Below are positions 48,621-60,300 of a DNA stretch of 64,000 nucleotides, in pieces. Under the pieces are notes generated by a model that saw only the letters and a program-made list of their open reading frames with translations, did not search any database and had not been told where the DNA came from. Source of the DNA: Tachypleus tridentatus (Eukaryota > Arthropoda > Merostomata > Xiphosura > Limulidae); assembly GCF_004210375.1 (NCBI RefSeq), contig NC_134825.1:65091558-65155557 (forward strand). Direction: 5' to 3'. Within the stretch, counting starts at the first letter, position 1; each line of letters opens with the position of its first letter. Position numbers and translations under genes: made by a program.

Positions 48621-49249
48621 GTTCAGATCTTTTGCTCTAAGTGAAACCAAGAGTGCAACACAATTAACCTCCTTAAAGTCCATGAAATAATTTAAATTGA
48701 TAAATCAACTTCAACCTTTCCCGTCACTGGAGACGGGTACTTTTGTTTGCTTATTTATATGTTTCTCAATGTACATCTATTTATTCATTTTTTAATTTTG
48801 AATAATTTGGTCTATGGGTGGATTATTTATTTTTATTAAGTTTGTACCTATACAAGAACCTTCCTTAGTCATAAGTCACATTCATTTAAATGTGATGCAG
48901 TTTAAATCACTATGCGTTAGCTCATGCTCATCATGCGTCTCTCTAGTGACGACACTCTTTTTATCAAAAGAGTCCTTTTACACAAAAGTTGGATGTGTTA
49001 CACCCTAGTTTCTGAACTAATCTTATAGAGGCAGACTATTTGTGAAAAAAACAACACCACTTTACTCAAAATCAGAAATCTGTGTAAACAATAAGCATGC
49101 ATCACATCTTAACGTGTGTGTAGACAGTAAATGAAACAATTTTTAAGCTAAACCGAAGACATTTTTACAAGGTAAGAAATCACAGAGAAAATTTGCTTAT
49201 TTGCCAAAAACGGGACTCGAAAATGAAGCAAGTAATTATTTGATGTTGT

Positions 49250-49362
49250 TGCTAATTATGAAGCCACAAGAGTAGGATATCTGTGACGTGTCCACCACGG
49301 GTATGGAAATCAGATTTTAAGAGCTGTAAGCCTTCAGACTTACTTATGAGCCACTTGGAGTT
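49250..49362 (-). mobile_element. SINE-C, diverged
   Basis: tgtccaccacgggtatggaa and cttacttatgagccacttgg in order. Confidence 0.7.
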
Positions 49363-50325
49363 TGAAATAACTGATCAAAAAGGCATCTATTTTCTGTGAG
49401 TTGTTGATGAACTATAAATGTAGGTATTTACAAACATTCGCCTTAACACATTTATAACAATCATTATTTAAATATATATTGATTTAATTTTCAGTTTAAT
49501 CGACAAGTAGTTCAGTCCATTATCTTTAACCTTATTACGTAGTGTTTAATTATAGATGAAGTAAGGATTAGATAAACTTTTACTTTGTTTCAACTATAAC
49601 TTAACACCTTACTTGTTTGTTGTTACCCACAAAGCTACGCAATGAGCAAATTATGTTGTGAGAAAATCTAAAACAATAAGAACAAAAAATCCCTATTTAC
49701 ACAAGTTATTTCGTTAGATGTCTCTAGTTATAAGACACTAGGATAACAAATTTTAGAGCGAGTCATTTTACATACATAGTTTGATATTAAAAATATTTGG
49801 TGAACATACTGTTGTTCTCTAAGTATGTTTATTTTTAATAAATCTATAAGTTATATCCGAGGGTTTAAGTAATATTACTCTAGTAATTTGATAGTTGAAA
49901 AAGTATGTATTTTATTTACTTACAAAATATTTGTTTTCATATAACAATGTTGATTATCTGAAAGACGTGAGCTTTGGATAGTGATCATGTGAAGTTTAAT
50001 CAACTGCCTTTCTTCAACCTTTAAAGTTTTTTATTTATTTCCATCTATAGGAATAATTCCATAGATAACAGTTTTGATATGTTAAAGCGTTTATCACTTT
50101 TTACAATACATATTTTCAATAATTTGATTCAAAAATATGATTCTTTCTGATTGATCGTGTTGTGTTTTCTGCTGAGGAAGATTTAATAGTTTCTCCCCGT
50201 CATAAAACCTGTGATTAAATCTCATAACTGTTCGCCTTAACGCGTCAAGGTCTAAACTGGCACTTTGGAGATTCCGTTCGTCTCATTTTGAGCAATTTTA
50301 GGAATTCCGTGGATTTTCATAATAA

Positions 50326-50584
50326 GTTTGTTTGTTTGTTTTGGAATTTCGCACAAAGCTACTCGAGAGCTATCTGTGCTAGCCGTCCCTAATTTAACAG
50401 TGTAAGACTAGAGGGAAGGCAGCTAGTCATCACCACCCACCGCCAACTCTTGGGCTACTCTTTTACCAACGAATAGTGGGATTGACCGTCACATTATAAC
50501 GCCCCCACGGCTGGGAGGGCAAGCATGTTTAGCGCGACGCGGGCGCGAACCCGCGACCCTCGGATTACGAGTCGCACGCCTTAC
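50326..50584 (-). mobile_element. SINE-A, 5'-truncated, 'ACGCC' head subtype
   Basis: Long clean body. The head stops at gtcgcacgccttacg, before the A box. A short flanking similarity ataataa may be the target duplication. Confidence 0.9.
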
Positions 50585-51059
50585 GTCAATAATAATAGGA
50601 AAGGACAGGACAGTTTGTTAATGTTAAAATTTTTATGAAGTCACTTACATTTTATGTTCTTTAAAATGAAATTTCTTTTCTTCACTGTCACAGAACAAAC
50701 TTTTAAGCTATGTCTCCACAGAATATGAGGGTAAATTTAACTTTACATCTTTGTTTACTTCAATATATTCTAAGATCCTGCGACTTTTATTTGGCACTTT
50801 GGTATGTTTGGAACTTTTAATCCAACACACTCCATCCTGAAGGTACATTGTTCTACACACGTGCGTTATTGGAAGTCATTTTTCATATAAATCAAATACA
50901 AATCGTATAAATCAAATGTTCCATTTCCAAATGAAAAATTTTAATCAGTGTAACATTATTTTTCCTTCCTTCTTTTAGGCATAAGTTTTAAAATTTCAAC
51001 GACGCACTTATTATCTAAAAAAAAAACTAAATAAAGCGTTCAAGTTCTGGTACGTGATT

Positions 51060-51275
51060 CAACAGATGGTAGTTTCAACTTTGCTCAACAGGCTGCGCCT
51101 TAGGGGAGCTTCTCTCACTTGTGCTCGTGTGGAACGACGCTGCACGTGCAACAGATGCCCGACAAAACGATAGAAGTTCGAATGATGTGGCAGAGAAATG
51201 AGCAAAAAAGCCCTTGGTTCATGTGACGGCTATTGTAAAGGAAGACAGGTAAGAAAAGAAAGGGCAGCTGGGGGC
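51060..51275 (+). promoter_or_regulatory. GC-richer island upstream of Delta, candidate regulatory element or exon
   Basis: Contains the palindrome TGCACGTGCA (51141-51150; CACGTG is an E-box/HES-type site), CAGATG (51152-51157), CAGCTG (51265-51270; proneural E-box type) and a perfect splice-donor-like CAGGTAAGA (51246-51254). About 2.6 kb upstream of the Delta promoter. Function is inferred only from motifs and position. Confidence 0.3.
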
Positions 51276-51964
51276 CTTTCCATGCAGACTATACTCCTTG
51301 ACAAGCATATTTGGCTCAGAAGTTTTTAACTTAATTGATTACAATACCGATCACGTGACTCGTGCTGCCACATCTTAGTGCGATTTTTCGGTTATTAATT
51401 GTTGTTCATTTAACATAACAAACACATGGTACTTTGATGTATCAACAAACATTACTAGTGATGGATGTTACAACATGCAAGTAACACGTCTAAATAACTT
51501 ATGTTATTGTTTACCTCAGTTTATAAAACATTTCTTATCATTGTGCCAAAATAACTTTTGTGTTCGGAGAGATTCTGCAGAAACAAAGTGCTGTATGTTA
51601 AAATATCTTAACATTCCATCAGTTAATTACAATTATTCAGTATACAAAAATGACGTTTGAATTATCTTTCTAAATACCAAGTCTATTCCCTTCACCTGTC
51701 AACACGAACCTATATTCCTCAGACACTGATTATATCTAGTGTTCTTCCTACAGGCGACTAAGAACCCTGCGTCACACTGTTCGTCATTCACAGAAGGTAT
51801 GAAATAGACCTCAGCAGCACCAACAAGTGAGAGCTGAGTGGCCAGTGTCTGCAACTGTCACCACGTGTACCATTCTGTTATCTCTTAGACAACTGAGATA
51901 CGAAATTATTTATGTGATTAATCCCTTCAAAGGGAGTATCTCAAGTCGAAATAGACGTTAATCA

Positions 51965-52480
51965 CCGCCCTTCAGCTGTTTATTTGCATATAACTAGACG
52001 TAATTTTGCAGGTTTCTCGAAAGTGTTCTGTTTCAAGAGGGTATAATACTAAAGAGCAACGAATATTTTTATTTCTTGCTTCTGACGTTCATATGTCATT
52101 CTAAGTTGTAGCCATACAGTGTGCATAATTATTCTCGTAATTTATGGAATACGCGTTTTACTGAAGTCACGTCAGTACAAACTGCAACGCTACGCATCTT
52201 GTACATGTCAGTTTAATGTCTACCGACTGACTGACAAGCAAAACACTACTGTATCGTGGTGCAAATCAGTGGCGTATTTATGTGGCTAGAGGGGGGCTCA
52301 ACCCCAGGGTCCATGGTCTTAATGGTAGCCCATTGATAATTTTATTATGTGTAAAATTACTCGGGATGTAGGGTCCACAAAAAGTATTAACCCCTGGGCC
52401 CACACAACTTTAAATCTGTCACTGATGCAAATGGTTAAAACAGGTGCCCTTTCATACGGCTTTCGGCCCCCTTTCGGAGA
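51965..52480 (+). repeat. Unclassified dispersed repeat, copy 2 (interrupted by a MITE)
   Basis: Matches the 27.1-27.45 kb repeat in order on both sides of a 158-bp insertion at 52267-52424. The insertion explains the length difference between the two copies. Confidence 0.75.
52267..52424. mobile_element. hAT-like MITE
   Basis: 158 bp starting CAGTGGCGTATTTATG and ending CTTTAAATCTGTCACTG, imperfect inverted termini. The 8-bp flanks gtgcaaat (52259-52266) and atgcaaat (52425-52432) match at 7 of 8. The paralogous repeat at 27.39 kb (gtggttcaaatgcttaaaac) shows the empty site. Confidence 0.85.
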
Positions 52481-53091
52481 AATAACAAAAGGTTCCCTAT
52501 TTTTACTTTATTCCATTGCGTTATATTCATGTATGCACACGCACACACACATACATGTAGTTTATTCACTCTAGTCTGTGTTTCAAATTCTGCGATCTAC
52601 GGAAGAGAACAATCCTTCTGTCTTAATCAAGATTGTACTAAAGGCAGAATTGATTTTATATTCCAGGCTATATGAAACGGAAATCGTATTAGATCGTGAT
52701 TGATGTGCATAGTTTTAAATTTAACAACTAATGTGCAGAAAATAATTAATATCCGTGAATATTTTTAATTCAAACTTAATATATTTAATGGTTTGCTTAC
52801 AGGCAAATAATTAAATAAAACATTGTTAAAGTTTCGAGGATACCTTTTCATGGGTTTGGATATTCGCTAAAACTTGCACTTTGAGAACACAACTCACATT
52901 TTTTTATCACACTATATTGATACCGTAATATACATATAATTAATTCTGTATTAACTTCGGAATATAAATAGTGGAATGAGTTGCATACACAATATGAATA
53001 TTTTGTTTTAATCTGATGTCGATGTGACTGATTTATCTTCACCAATGATAAATTCCTCGCAAAAATAATAGATTAATTTTTCCACATTTTG

Positions 53092-53215
53092 TTGTTGTTT
53101 GTTATTAAGCAAAACACCACACAAAGTGCTCTGCCCACCACGGGTATCGAAACCCGGTTTCTGGCAGTTTAAATCCGCAAATATACTGCTGTGTCACTAT
53201 GGGAGCAATCCCGTT
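53092..53215 (-). mobile_element. SINE-C close to the Delta promoter
   Basis: tgtttgttattaagcaaaac, ctgcccaccacgggtatcga and aatccgcaaatatactgctg. It lies about 600 bases upstream of the Delta TATA box. Confidence 0.88.
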
Positions 53216-53801
53216 TTAGTTGCTTTATGTACAGCCTTGAATTCATTAGGAACCATTCAAGTTAAAAAAGCTGAGAATAAAAACTGTTTTGTATGGAAAC
53301 CATTATTTTTTGCTAAATATATCAAAATGAGTTTGGTAGCAAAAAAAAAAACAACAACAGCAAAACATAAAAATACGTCCAAGGAGTAGTCGTCTTGATG
53401 GATTTCTGTTCGCCGAAATGACGGCGGATACAGCTGGTGGTCAACTCTGAAATACTATACATCTAGATAAGCTTAAAACAAAATATGAACGTTTGTATAA
53501 TTAATTATCACTGAATGTCGATAACCGAAATGTAGCCCAAAATAAACCCTAACTATCAGTGAAAAATATCATTTTCCAGTTACTTTATAAAGTGTATAAA
53601 TACATATATAGTGAGCAGTAACTTAACACAAGTTTAAAAAAAAAATGTAGTTCGTTTATTATTTGCAACACTTCTTGCTGTGTGATTCTAAAAGTACCAC
53701 TTCATGAATTTAATATCAACGACGTTCGGGTTTTGCCAGAACACCACCGCTGCTTGACTGACTCCTATTACGTTGAAGTTGAGTACATGCGCCCGGCCCA
53801 C
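53216..53801. other. Delta promoter-proximal upstream region
   Basis: The last 110 bases before the TATA box (53715-53800) are GC-richer (gacgttcgggttttgcc, gcgcccggccca). No canonical Su(H) site (YGTGRGAA) was noticed in a quick read. Confidence 0.45.
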
Positions 53802-53839
53802 TATAAAAACCAGGTGTCAAACAACAGCCCTCAGTCAGT
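53802..53839 (+). promoter_or_regulatory. Delta core promoter: TATA box and arthropod-type initiator
   Basis: TATAAAAA lies at 53802-53809. The overlapping pair TCAGTCAGT at 53831-53839 contains two copies of the arthropod initiator TCAGT. The A of the first initiator is 31 bases from the first T of the TATA box, the canonical spacing, so transcription probably starts at about 53833. The coding ATG is about 424 bases downstream. No clear DPE is seen at +28 to +32. The motifs are seen in sequence; their use is inferred. Confidence 0.65.
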
Positions 53840-54256
53840 AGCTCAGTTGTAGGCGTGTGGAGCTATCGTAGTTCTCGTTTAGTTACGTTGAAGAGGAAAA
53901 TTCATTTATTGGAATCGCCAAACAAGCGTTGAAAGTTATGCAACTTCTTCAGTGGTATAGCAGACTTAGATCAGTTGCATTGTTTTTGACCAACAGTTGA
54001 TTTTGAAAAACATCGGTTAGATGTTCTTATTTAATGATCACACTATAGGATGTAGGCTGCCGTGGTTTCCGCCTAGGATATAGCACCTGGATCCGCGGCG
54101 CGTTGTCCACCGGAAACACCGTCGCACGCGACTCACCCTGTTTTCTGTGTTCCTTCAGAATCCTGTCAGTCAAGCGAGCGGGCGGAGCCTACACGATTCA
54201 GGGACCAGGCCGACGTGTATCGAAAACAGACTTTAAACAGACGACAGCGTGACGCA
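53833..54256 (+). other. Delta 5' untranslated leader with short upstream ORFs
   Basis: This is the predicted leader, noticeably GC-richer than its surroundings in the second half (54085-54256). Upstream ATGs open short ORFs at 53938-54000 (20 codons), 54021-54083 (20 codons) and 54034-54048, plus a start-stop element ATGTAG at 54050-54055. All end before the Delta ATG. A good acceptor-like tract (ttttctgtgttccttcag, ending at 54158) raises the possibility of a small leader intron, which I cannot confirm. Confidence 0.5.
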
Positions 54257-54319
54257 ATGGGGAGGCGAGAACGTGAGTCTCTGCTCGTTTTCGTGGTGTT
54301 TTTATCTGTAGTGTTACAG
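54257..54319 (+). CDS. Dl: Delta exon 1 (coding part): start codon and signal peptide
   Basis: Twenty-one codons, beginning MGRRERESLLVF: a short basic start followed by a hydrophobic core, which is a classical secretory signal. The exon ends in CAG with donor gtaaga, phase 0. The reading frame stays open for over 100 bases upstream but contains no ATG there, so this methionine is the preferred start. Cleavage is expected near the exon 1/exon 2 junction, just before SSSGAFEF. Confidence 0.9.
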
Positions 54320-57300
54320 GTAAGATGACGTTGTGTAAGTTAGTACGTTAATTACAAATAGAAAAAGTATTTATCTTAAAATATTAACAATATTTTAGTA
54401 ATTTAAATTATTTATTGTGTTAGATAATATTACAGTTACAATAAAGGTATTGTGTTATATTTCAAATTACGACTCAGTTATTTAATAATAAATAACAAAA
54501 ATCTTTCATTATGTTTTGAAGTTAAATTATTTGATAAAAAATATATTTTGTATATATGTTAGAACTCGGGTACTTGGAGGTAATAAATAGAGAAAACGTT
54601 TGTAATGCAATTTGAAGTTTAACTGTTTAATATAATGAATATAAACATTTTTACTTATATGTTTACATGTTTCAATTAAAAAAAAATTCATGTCGATAAC
54701 TACATTTTCCAGTGACAGTTTTAATATTAGTGTTATGCAAAGTAATATCTTCTCAATTAACGAAATATATGATATTTTTATGATTGTAGTCGAATTAACC
54801 AAATTCGTTTTATTGTACCTTAGCTGGTATAAATAATAACAGATATGACAGTTTTGTTGTTGTTGTTTTCTTTCTACAGAATTGTTTGGTTGTATGATAG
54901 ACAACAGGTTAAATTTTCTGTTTTCTTTGCTGCACGGTAGGTCTCAAGCTCGGGAGCGTTTGAGTTTCGTTTGGTGTCGTTCTCCAACGATAACGGTCGT
55001 GATTTCGAAGGAAATTGTTGTACGGGATACCGAACCTCGCAAGGCTTGTGTAGTGGTGTTTGCCGGACATCTTTCCGCGTGTGTTTAAAACACTACCAGA
55101 CAACTATTGACCCAAAGCCACCGTGCACTTTTGGTGAGATTATAACTCCAGTGTTGGGCAATAATTCAGTGCGTCTTTTGGATAGAAAAGTACCCGGATT
55201 TATCAACCCCATCCGATTCCCGTTCGATTTTTCGTGGCCGGTAAGTAATTACTTTCAAATCAATACAGTATTAATGTATTATTTGATAAAATCGAGGGTA
55301 ATCTAACTAAATTTACCTGAAAGGTTTAGGGTTAGATCATTTTTCCGAGTACAAATGTATGTGAACTGGAACATGGGAAACATGTTTAAATACAACTACA
55401 TTGTCTGCTGCTAACTTTATATTACATACACTATGGGTGCCAGGTGAAATAAATTCTTCCTGTTAATATTGTGTGGTCATTGAGTTGATATGGTATCACA
55501 GGCTAATTAATAAATACAGCTATAGGATTTAGAGGCTGCTTGTTTTTTATTATATCAATTTAACAAGTCAGTAGACAATCATTTCTCACTGTTGTTATTA
55601 TTACCAAGATCCAGTCGATTTTTAAAAATATGCCAGATTATTGTAACAAACATTTAACATCAGTACAGACGTTAGTTTACCCTGATGTTCCTTTGTTAAA
55701 ATCAATTAACTGAATCGTATGCCATGATATACTTTCGCAAGTTTCACATTGAATTTGGATAAGTTGTTTTTACGTTTAACACTGAAAAAAGAAATAAAAG
55801 CAAAATTGTATATATAAATGTGTCGTCAAGAAAACCTAGATGAAAACAGAAAATGAAACAGTTATGGAGGTGACACTTCTCTGAAGTACGTGGCAAAAAC
55901 AAGCTTCGTATCACGTGACTGTCAGACGTGTTTCACGTTCGACGAAATAAACTGATTTTAAAAATCAATTCCGGTATTGATAACAAGACATTTTAAGAAT
56001 TTCAATTAATTTTTTTCCTTAACCACATTTAGCGTTGTTACTCCAACTGTACCATAGTTAAAAAGGTCAAATTATGCTTCAAAATCAAATACGATCTTAC
56101 GAGTTGTTAAACCTTTACCTCAGACATTTCTTATAAGCCGGTAACGCTAGATGGTATAAACATGAGTCATTTAATTTTAAAGATTCCGGGCTGTTGGTTA
56201 AAATGAACTAACGTTGAAAAACAAATTTTTCGCTTACATTTGTTTTGAATTTCGCACAGTGCTATCTGTGCTTGCCGTCCGTAATTTAGCATTGAGAGAT
56301 TACAAGGAAGGCAGCTAGTCATTGTCACTCGCCGCCAACTCTTGAGTTGTTCTTTTAACAACGAATGGTATAAGTGATCGAAACTTTATAAAGCACCCAC
56401 GGCTGAAAGGTTTGGTTTGTTTTGAATTTCGCCGAAAGCTACTCGGTGGCTATTTGCGCTAGCCGTCCCCAATTTAGCAGTGTAAGACCAGAACGAACGC
56501 AGCTAGTCATTACCGCCAACTCTTGGGATACTCTTTTACCAACGAATAGTGGGATTGACCGTCACATTTTTACACCCCTTCGTCTGAGAGTGCGAGCAAG
56601 TTTGGTGTGACGGGGATTTGAACCCGCGACCCTCAGATTACGAGTCGAGCGTCTTAACCACCTGGCCATGTCGGGTCTGCTTAGATAAATTAGGACGTTG
56701 CCGAAACGTATTTTATCTCCTCTGACTATCATTACATAAAACTGTTTTTGTTTTTTTCGCCATGTAATACCCTTCTACTTCGTGTTGCGTTTTAACTTTT
56801 AAACCTCTACCAGGTTGAAAGAATTGCGTTTTGGATCCGTTTAGATTTATAGAAAAATAAACGTTTCGGATAGGAAGTTTGCAGTGAAAACAAAATTTCA
56901 TCATAAATAATACATTTTCTAAGTAGCATTTGTGTTATGATCATAATCTCATGCCAAAGGTTCGATAATCTTGCTTAATACAAGCTGTTAAATAAAACGG
57001 ACTCTAGATGGCATCGCACGCCGGTTGATTGAATAATCCTTCTTATATATCCGTTAAGTGTGCACATTAACCGAGAAGTAATACGTTATGTGGCTCTAAA
57101 CGTAGCTAGCTGATTATTTATGTAGCCATTGAAAGCAAGCTGAAAAACAGAAGATGTTGCTCATTTCTGCGTCATTTATAGCTTGATTACTGCAGGAAAT
57201 TAGAGGTATGCACTTGTATGGGTACATTTGTATATTATGCATGTCAGATACATGCAAAGAAGAAATGTAATCACGATATTGAATTTGCTCTTTATAAAAA

Positions 57301-60300
57301 CGTCGCTTAGATAAACAGATGGCCTGTTGGCTCTAGTTCATTAGGTCTAGGTTTAGAGTCCGTAATACGTCGTTCAGTACGCTCCACATATCCACCTTAT
57401 GGGTACATTATAATAGTAACAACCAATACTGCTCACTGTTCGGTCAAGAATTAATGTGTAAGCAGGTGGTACTGTCGACTAGCTGCCTTTACTCTAAACA
57501 CCAGTTCGACACTAAGAACCACTATACCTGAACCTTGAGGTCTCTAACCTGGTCATTTAGCTCATGTTTTGCATTGATGGTGTTCAGACTACAGAAAATA
57601 CCAAATACAAAATCAAACCCGTTTAAAATAAGTTATTCGAGTTATCGAAGACTTTGAATGAAACCATTATTTGATTTAGCTGGAGACCGTAAAATTTGTG
57701 ATGCATTTAACACAAATAGTTATTTATAAAACCATATACTGTTTATTCATCAGCTTCGTAATAGATTTTCTCATAATCGTAGAGATAAACTAATATTAAA
57801 CTTGTACGTTTCTCTATTTCATCCACTAGATGTCGTTCATAAAGTAGTTAAACATTTCAGGCAACGTAATTGAGTATTGAGTTTGTATGCCAAGACATCG
57901 TGTTTCTTCTTGAGGTGTAAGTTGTAGATTTTCTAAATGTTTATAATAAACGCATTAAAACATTGACAAATTTCCTATTGTGTTGTAACATTCTTTATCT
58001 TCGTGACATAAACTGTCTGCTAGAAGTAAGTAAGACGTAGTTCTCGAATAATCATCCCTTCAACCCAAGTGCGGTGTGATTATATCTTTCTTCAACATAC
58101 AATCTACTTGTATGTTGTATGGGTAGAAGTTTTACGTTCTTTATAATGCTCATTAATAGAATATAGGTTTGTTTGCTTTTTGAATTTCGCGCAAAGCTAC
58201 ACGAGAGCTATCTGCGCTGGCCATACCTAATTTAGCAATGTAAGGCTAGAGGGAAGGCAACCAGTCATCACGACCCACCGCCAACAAATAGTGGGATTGA
58301 CCGTCACATTATAACAACCCAACAGCTGAAAGGGCGAGCATGTTTTGTGTGACGGGGATTTGAATCCGCAACCCCCAGATTGCCATGCCGGGGTTAGAAT
58401 ATAGATAGGAAAGCTGATGTTTTGTTTTGTACAAGACTAAACAATGGGTTACCTGCATTTTGTTTTCGGCGGTGAATCAAACCTCGGAGTTGAACATTGT
58501 AAGTCTGTAAACTTACCCCTGGTTCTGTGGAGGGAATATAAATACGAAAAAGGCGGATTTCTGTCATTCACGACTAGGGGGCACGTGGACCATCCTGGAC
58601 TAAACAGTTGCCAGTCCATCTTTTTGTTTAAGTAATAGAGTAGAATAAAATAGACAATATTTGACGTCATCTATTTGTTATTCTCGCTATTTTTGTAATA
58701 TTGGGGAACATTTAATTATATGAAACTGTTTCTCAGCTCCTGTTATTGTCTCTGAAAGTTTTGAAAGAACAGGTAGTATCAAACAACAATCTTTCCCCAT
58801 ATTTATAACAATATCACAATATGTAATGTGAAGGAATGGCGCTGAACCATTATAACGATTGTATAATCGCTTCGTGAATACATGTTCAAACAGCAATTAT
58901 TTATTAATTACGTGTAAGGAGTCTTGTTTTTTATTGCATTTGGACCTATGATGACATGGGAGAGGAGAGGTCTAATAATTGGTTAATGATTATGAATGCT
59001 AGTTTCACACTTCTAATTACATTGTGTAACAAGGTTTTTACTTTTTCTTGTTCCTGGGCAGAAAGTGTTATTTCCCAATTGCTTATGCTTAAAGTAAATG
59101 GAAAAAGACCTATTTTTCTCTTCAAACTTTGCTTTTGTGACTTGGGAGCGTATAACGAAAACATGATGGGAGACTGACTGTATTTGGGGGTTGATATGTG
59201 AAAGTGATTTACATTACTGTCGCAAATCTCGAAAAACTACTCACCTCAAAACATTTTTGCATAACTTTAGTATAAATACATCTAAGTCTTGATTCATATG
59301 TTGTTTTATTCAGACCTTATGTAAATGAAACTGTGCAAATTTGCCCGTTTTTATATAGAAAATGGGTTAATTTCTGAATTTCATTATCCAGGTCACAAAA
59401 GCAAAATTTGAACATAAAGCAAACTTTTACAACATAAGCAATTAAGAAATAACATATACTATCCAGGAACAAAATTTGTGTTACATAGTGTTATGACTCA
59501 AAATGTAACTTGATTATATGAAGCGAAATTAGTATATTCTTGTTAATATCAGTGTCATTTTCATTCTTTCCTTAGGGAACATTTTCACTGATTGTTGAAG
59601 CCTGGCACGAAAACAATAACCGAGAAGGTACGTTTGTAATTGTGTATTGATTTTTGTCGTAAGTAAATTTATTAATAAATAATTCTTTCTTCCAGTGTTT
59701 ATAAAATTAAAACATCGGATAAGTTATCTGAAACACGATCTTCTGAGAATTTCTATGAAAGATTGTGTAACATGAAAAACCTTTTACCCTCCGTTTAGTA
59801 AGTTGCAACTTGCGCAGGTTAAAGGTACTGCGAAGTGATTTCCGGATAATCTTCAGTTACTTAACACACTGTATAGCATGTACTGTCTCCCAAGTACTGA
59901 GAGGAAGGTCTGAACAACCAAACAAACTGTATAGCATGTGCTGTTACCCAGGTGTTAGGGCAGTGGTTCCCAACCAGGGGTGCGAGATAGCGTTCCAGAG
60001 GGTGCGAGGTAACATTTGTTTTGGCCACCTTCACCTTTATTCTTAAATAAATAATTATTGTGAGGGGTGCAAGAACATATTAAAATTTTTTAGGGGTGCG
60101 GGGCATAAAAAAGGTTGGGAACCACTGTTTTACGGAAAGGTCTGAACCACCAAATAAACTGTACTTACCCCACTGGCCCACGCTGAGGAAGTGAACAGAC
60201 GTGTGTATGTGTACGATATGTATAAAATGTGGTACAGTCACTTACAGCCGTATGATATGTTACTCCAGATCCCTAAGAAATAAACTTTAGAAATAATTCA

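Larger units (their letters stand above)
48189..50325. other. Non-coding, nothing recognised
   Basis: Contains the (TA)n run and a SINE-C relic listed separately. No exon or promoter supported. 47463-47978, 50585-51059 and 51276-51964 are comparable. Confidence 0.55.
55241..59575 (+). other. Delta intron 2
   Basis: About 4.3 kb. It contains a nested SINE-A pair (56242-56681), an old SINE-A (57318-57510), a SINE-A with intact target duplication (58167-58394) and a SINE-C fragment (58444-58535). The rest is unremarkable AT-rich sequence with no supported coding exon. Confidence 0.85.

Noticed and set aside
54527-54904. 125-codon minus-strand ORF in Delta intron 1
   Set aside because: Lies inside an intron, AT-rich, no domain; chance ORF.
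54971-55306. MNNL segment as a free-standing 111-residue protein
   Set aside because: It reads through the gtaagt donor into the intron; the real exon is 54941-55240.
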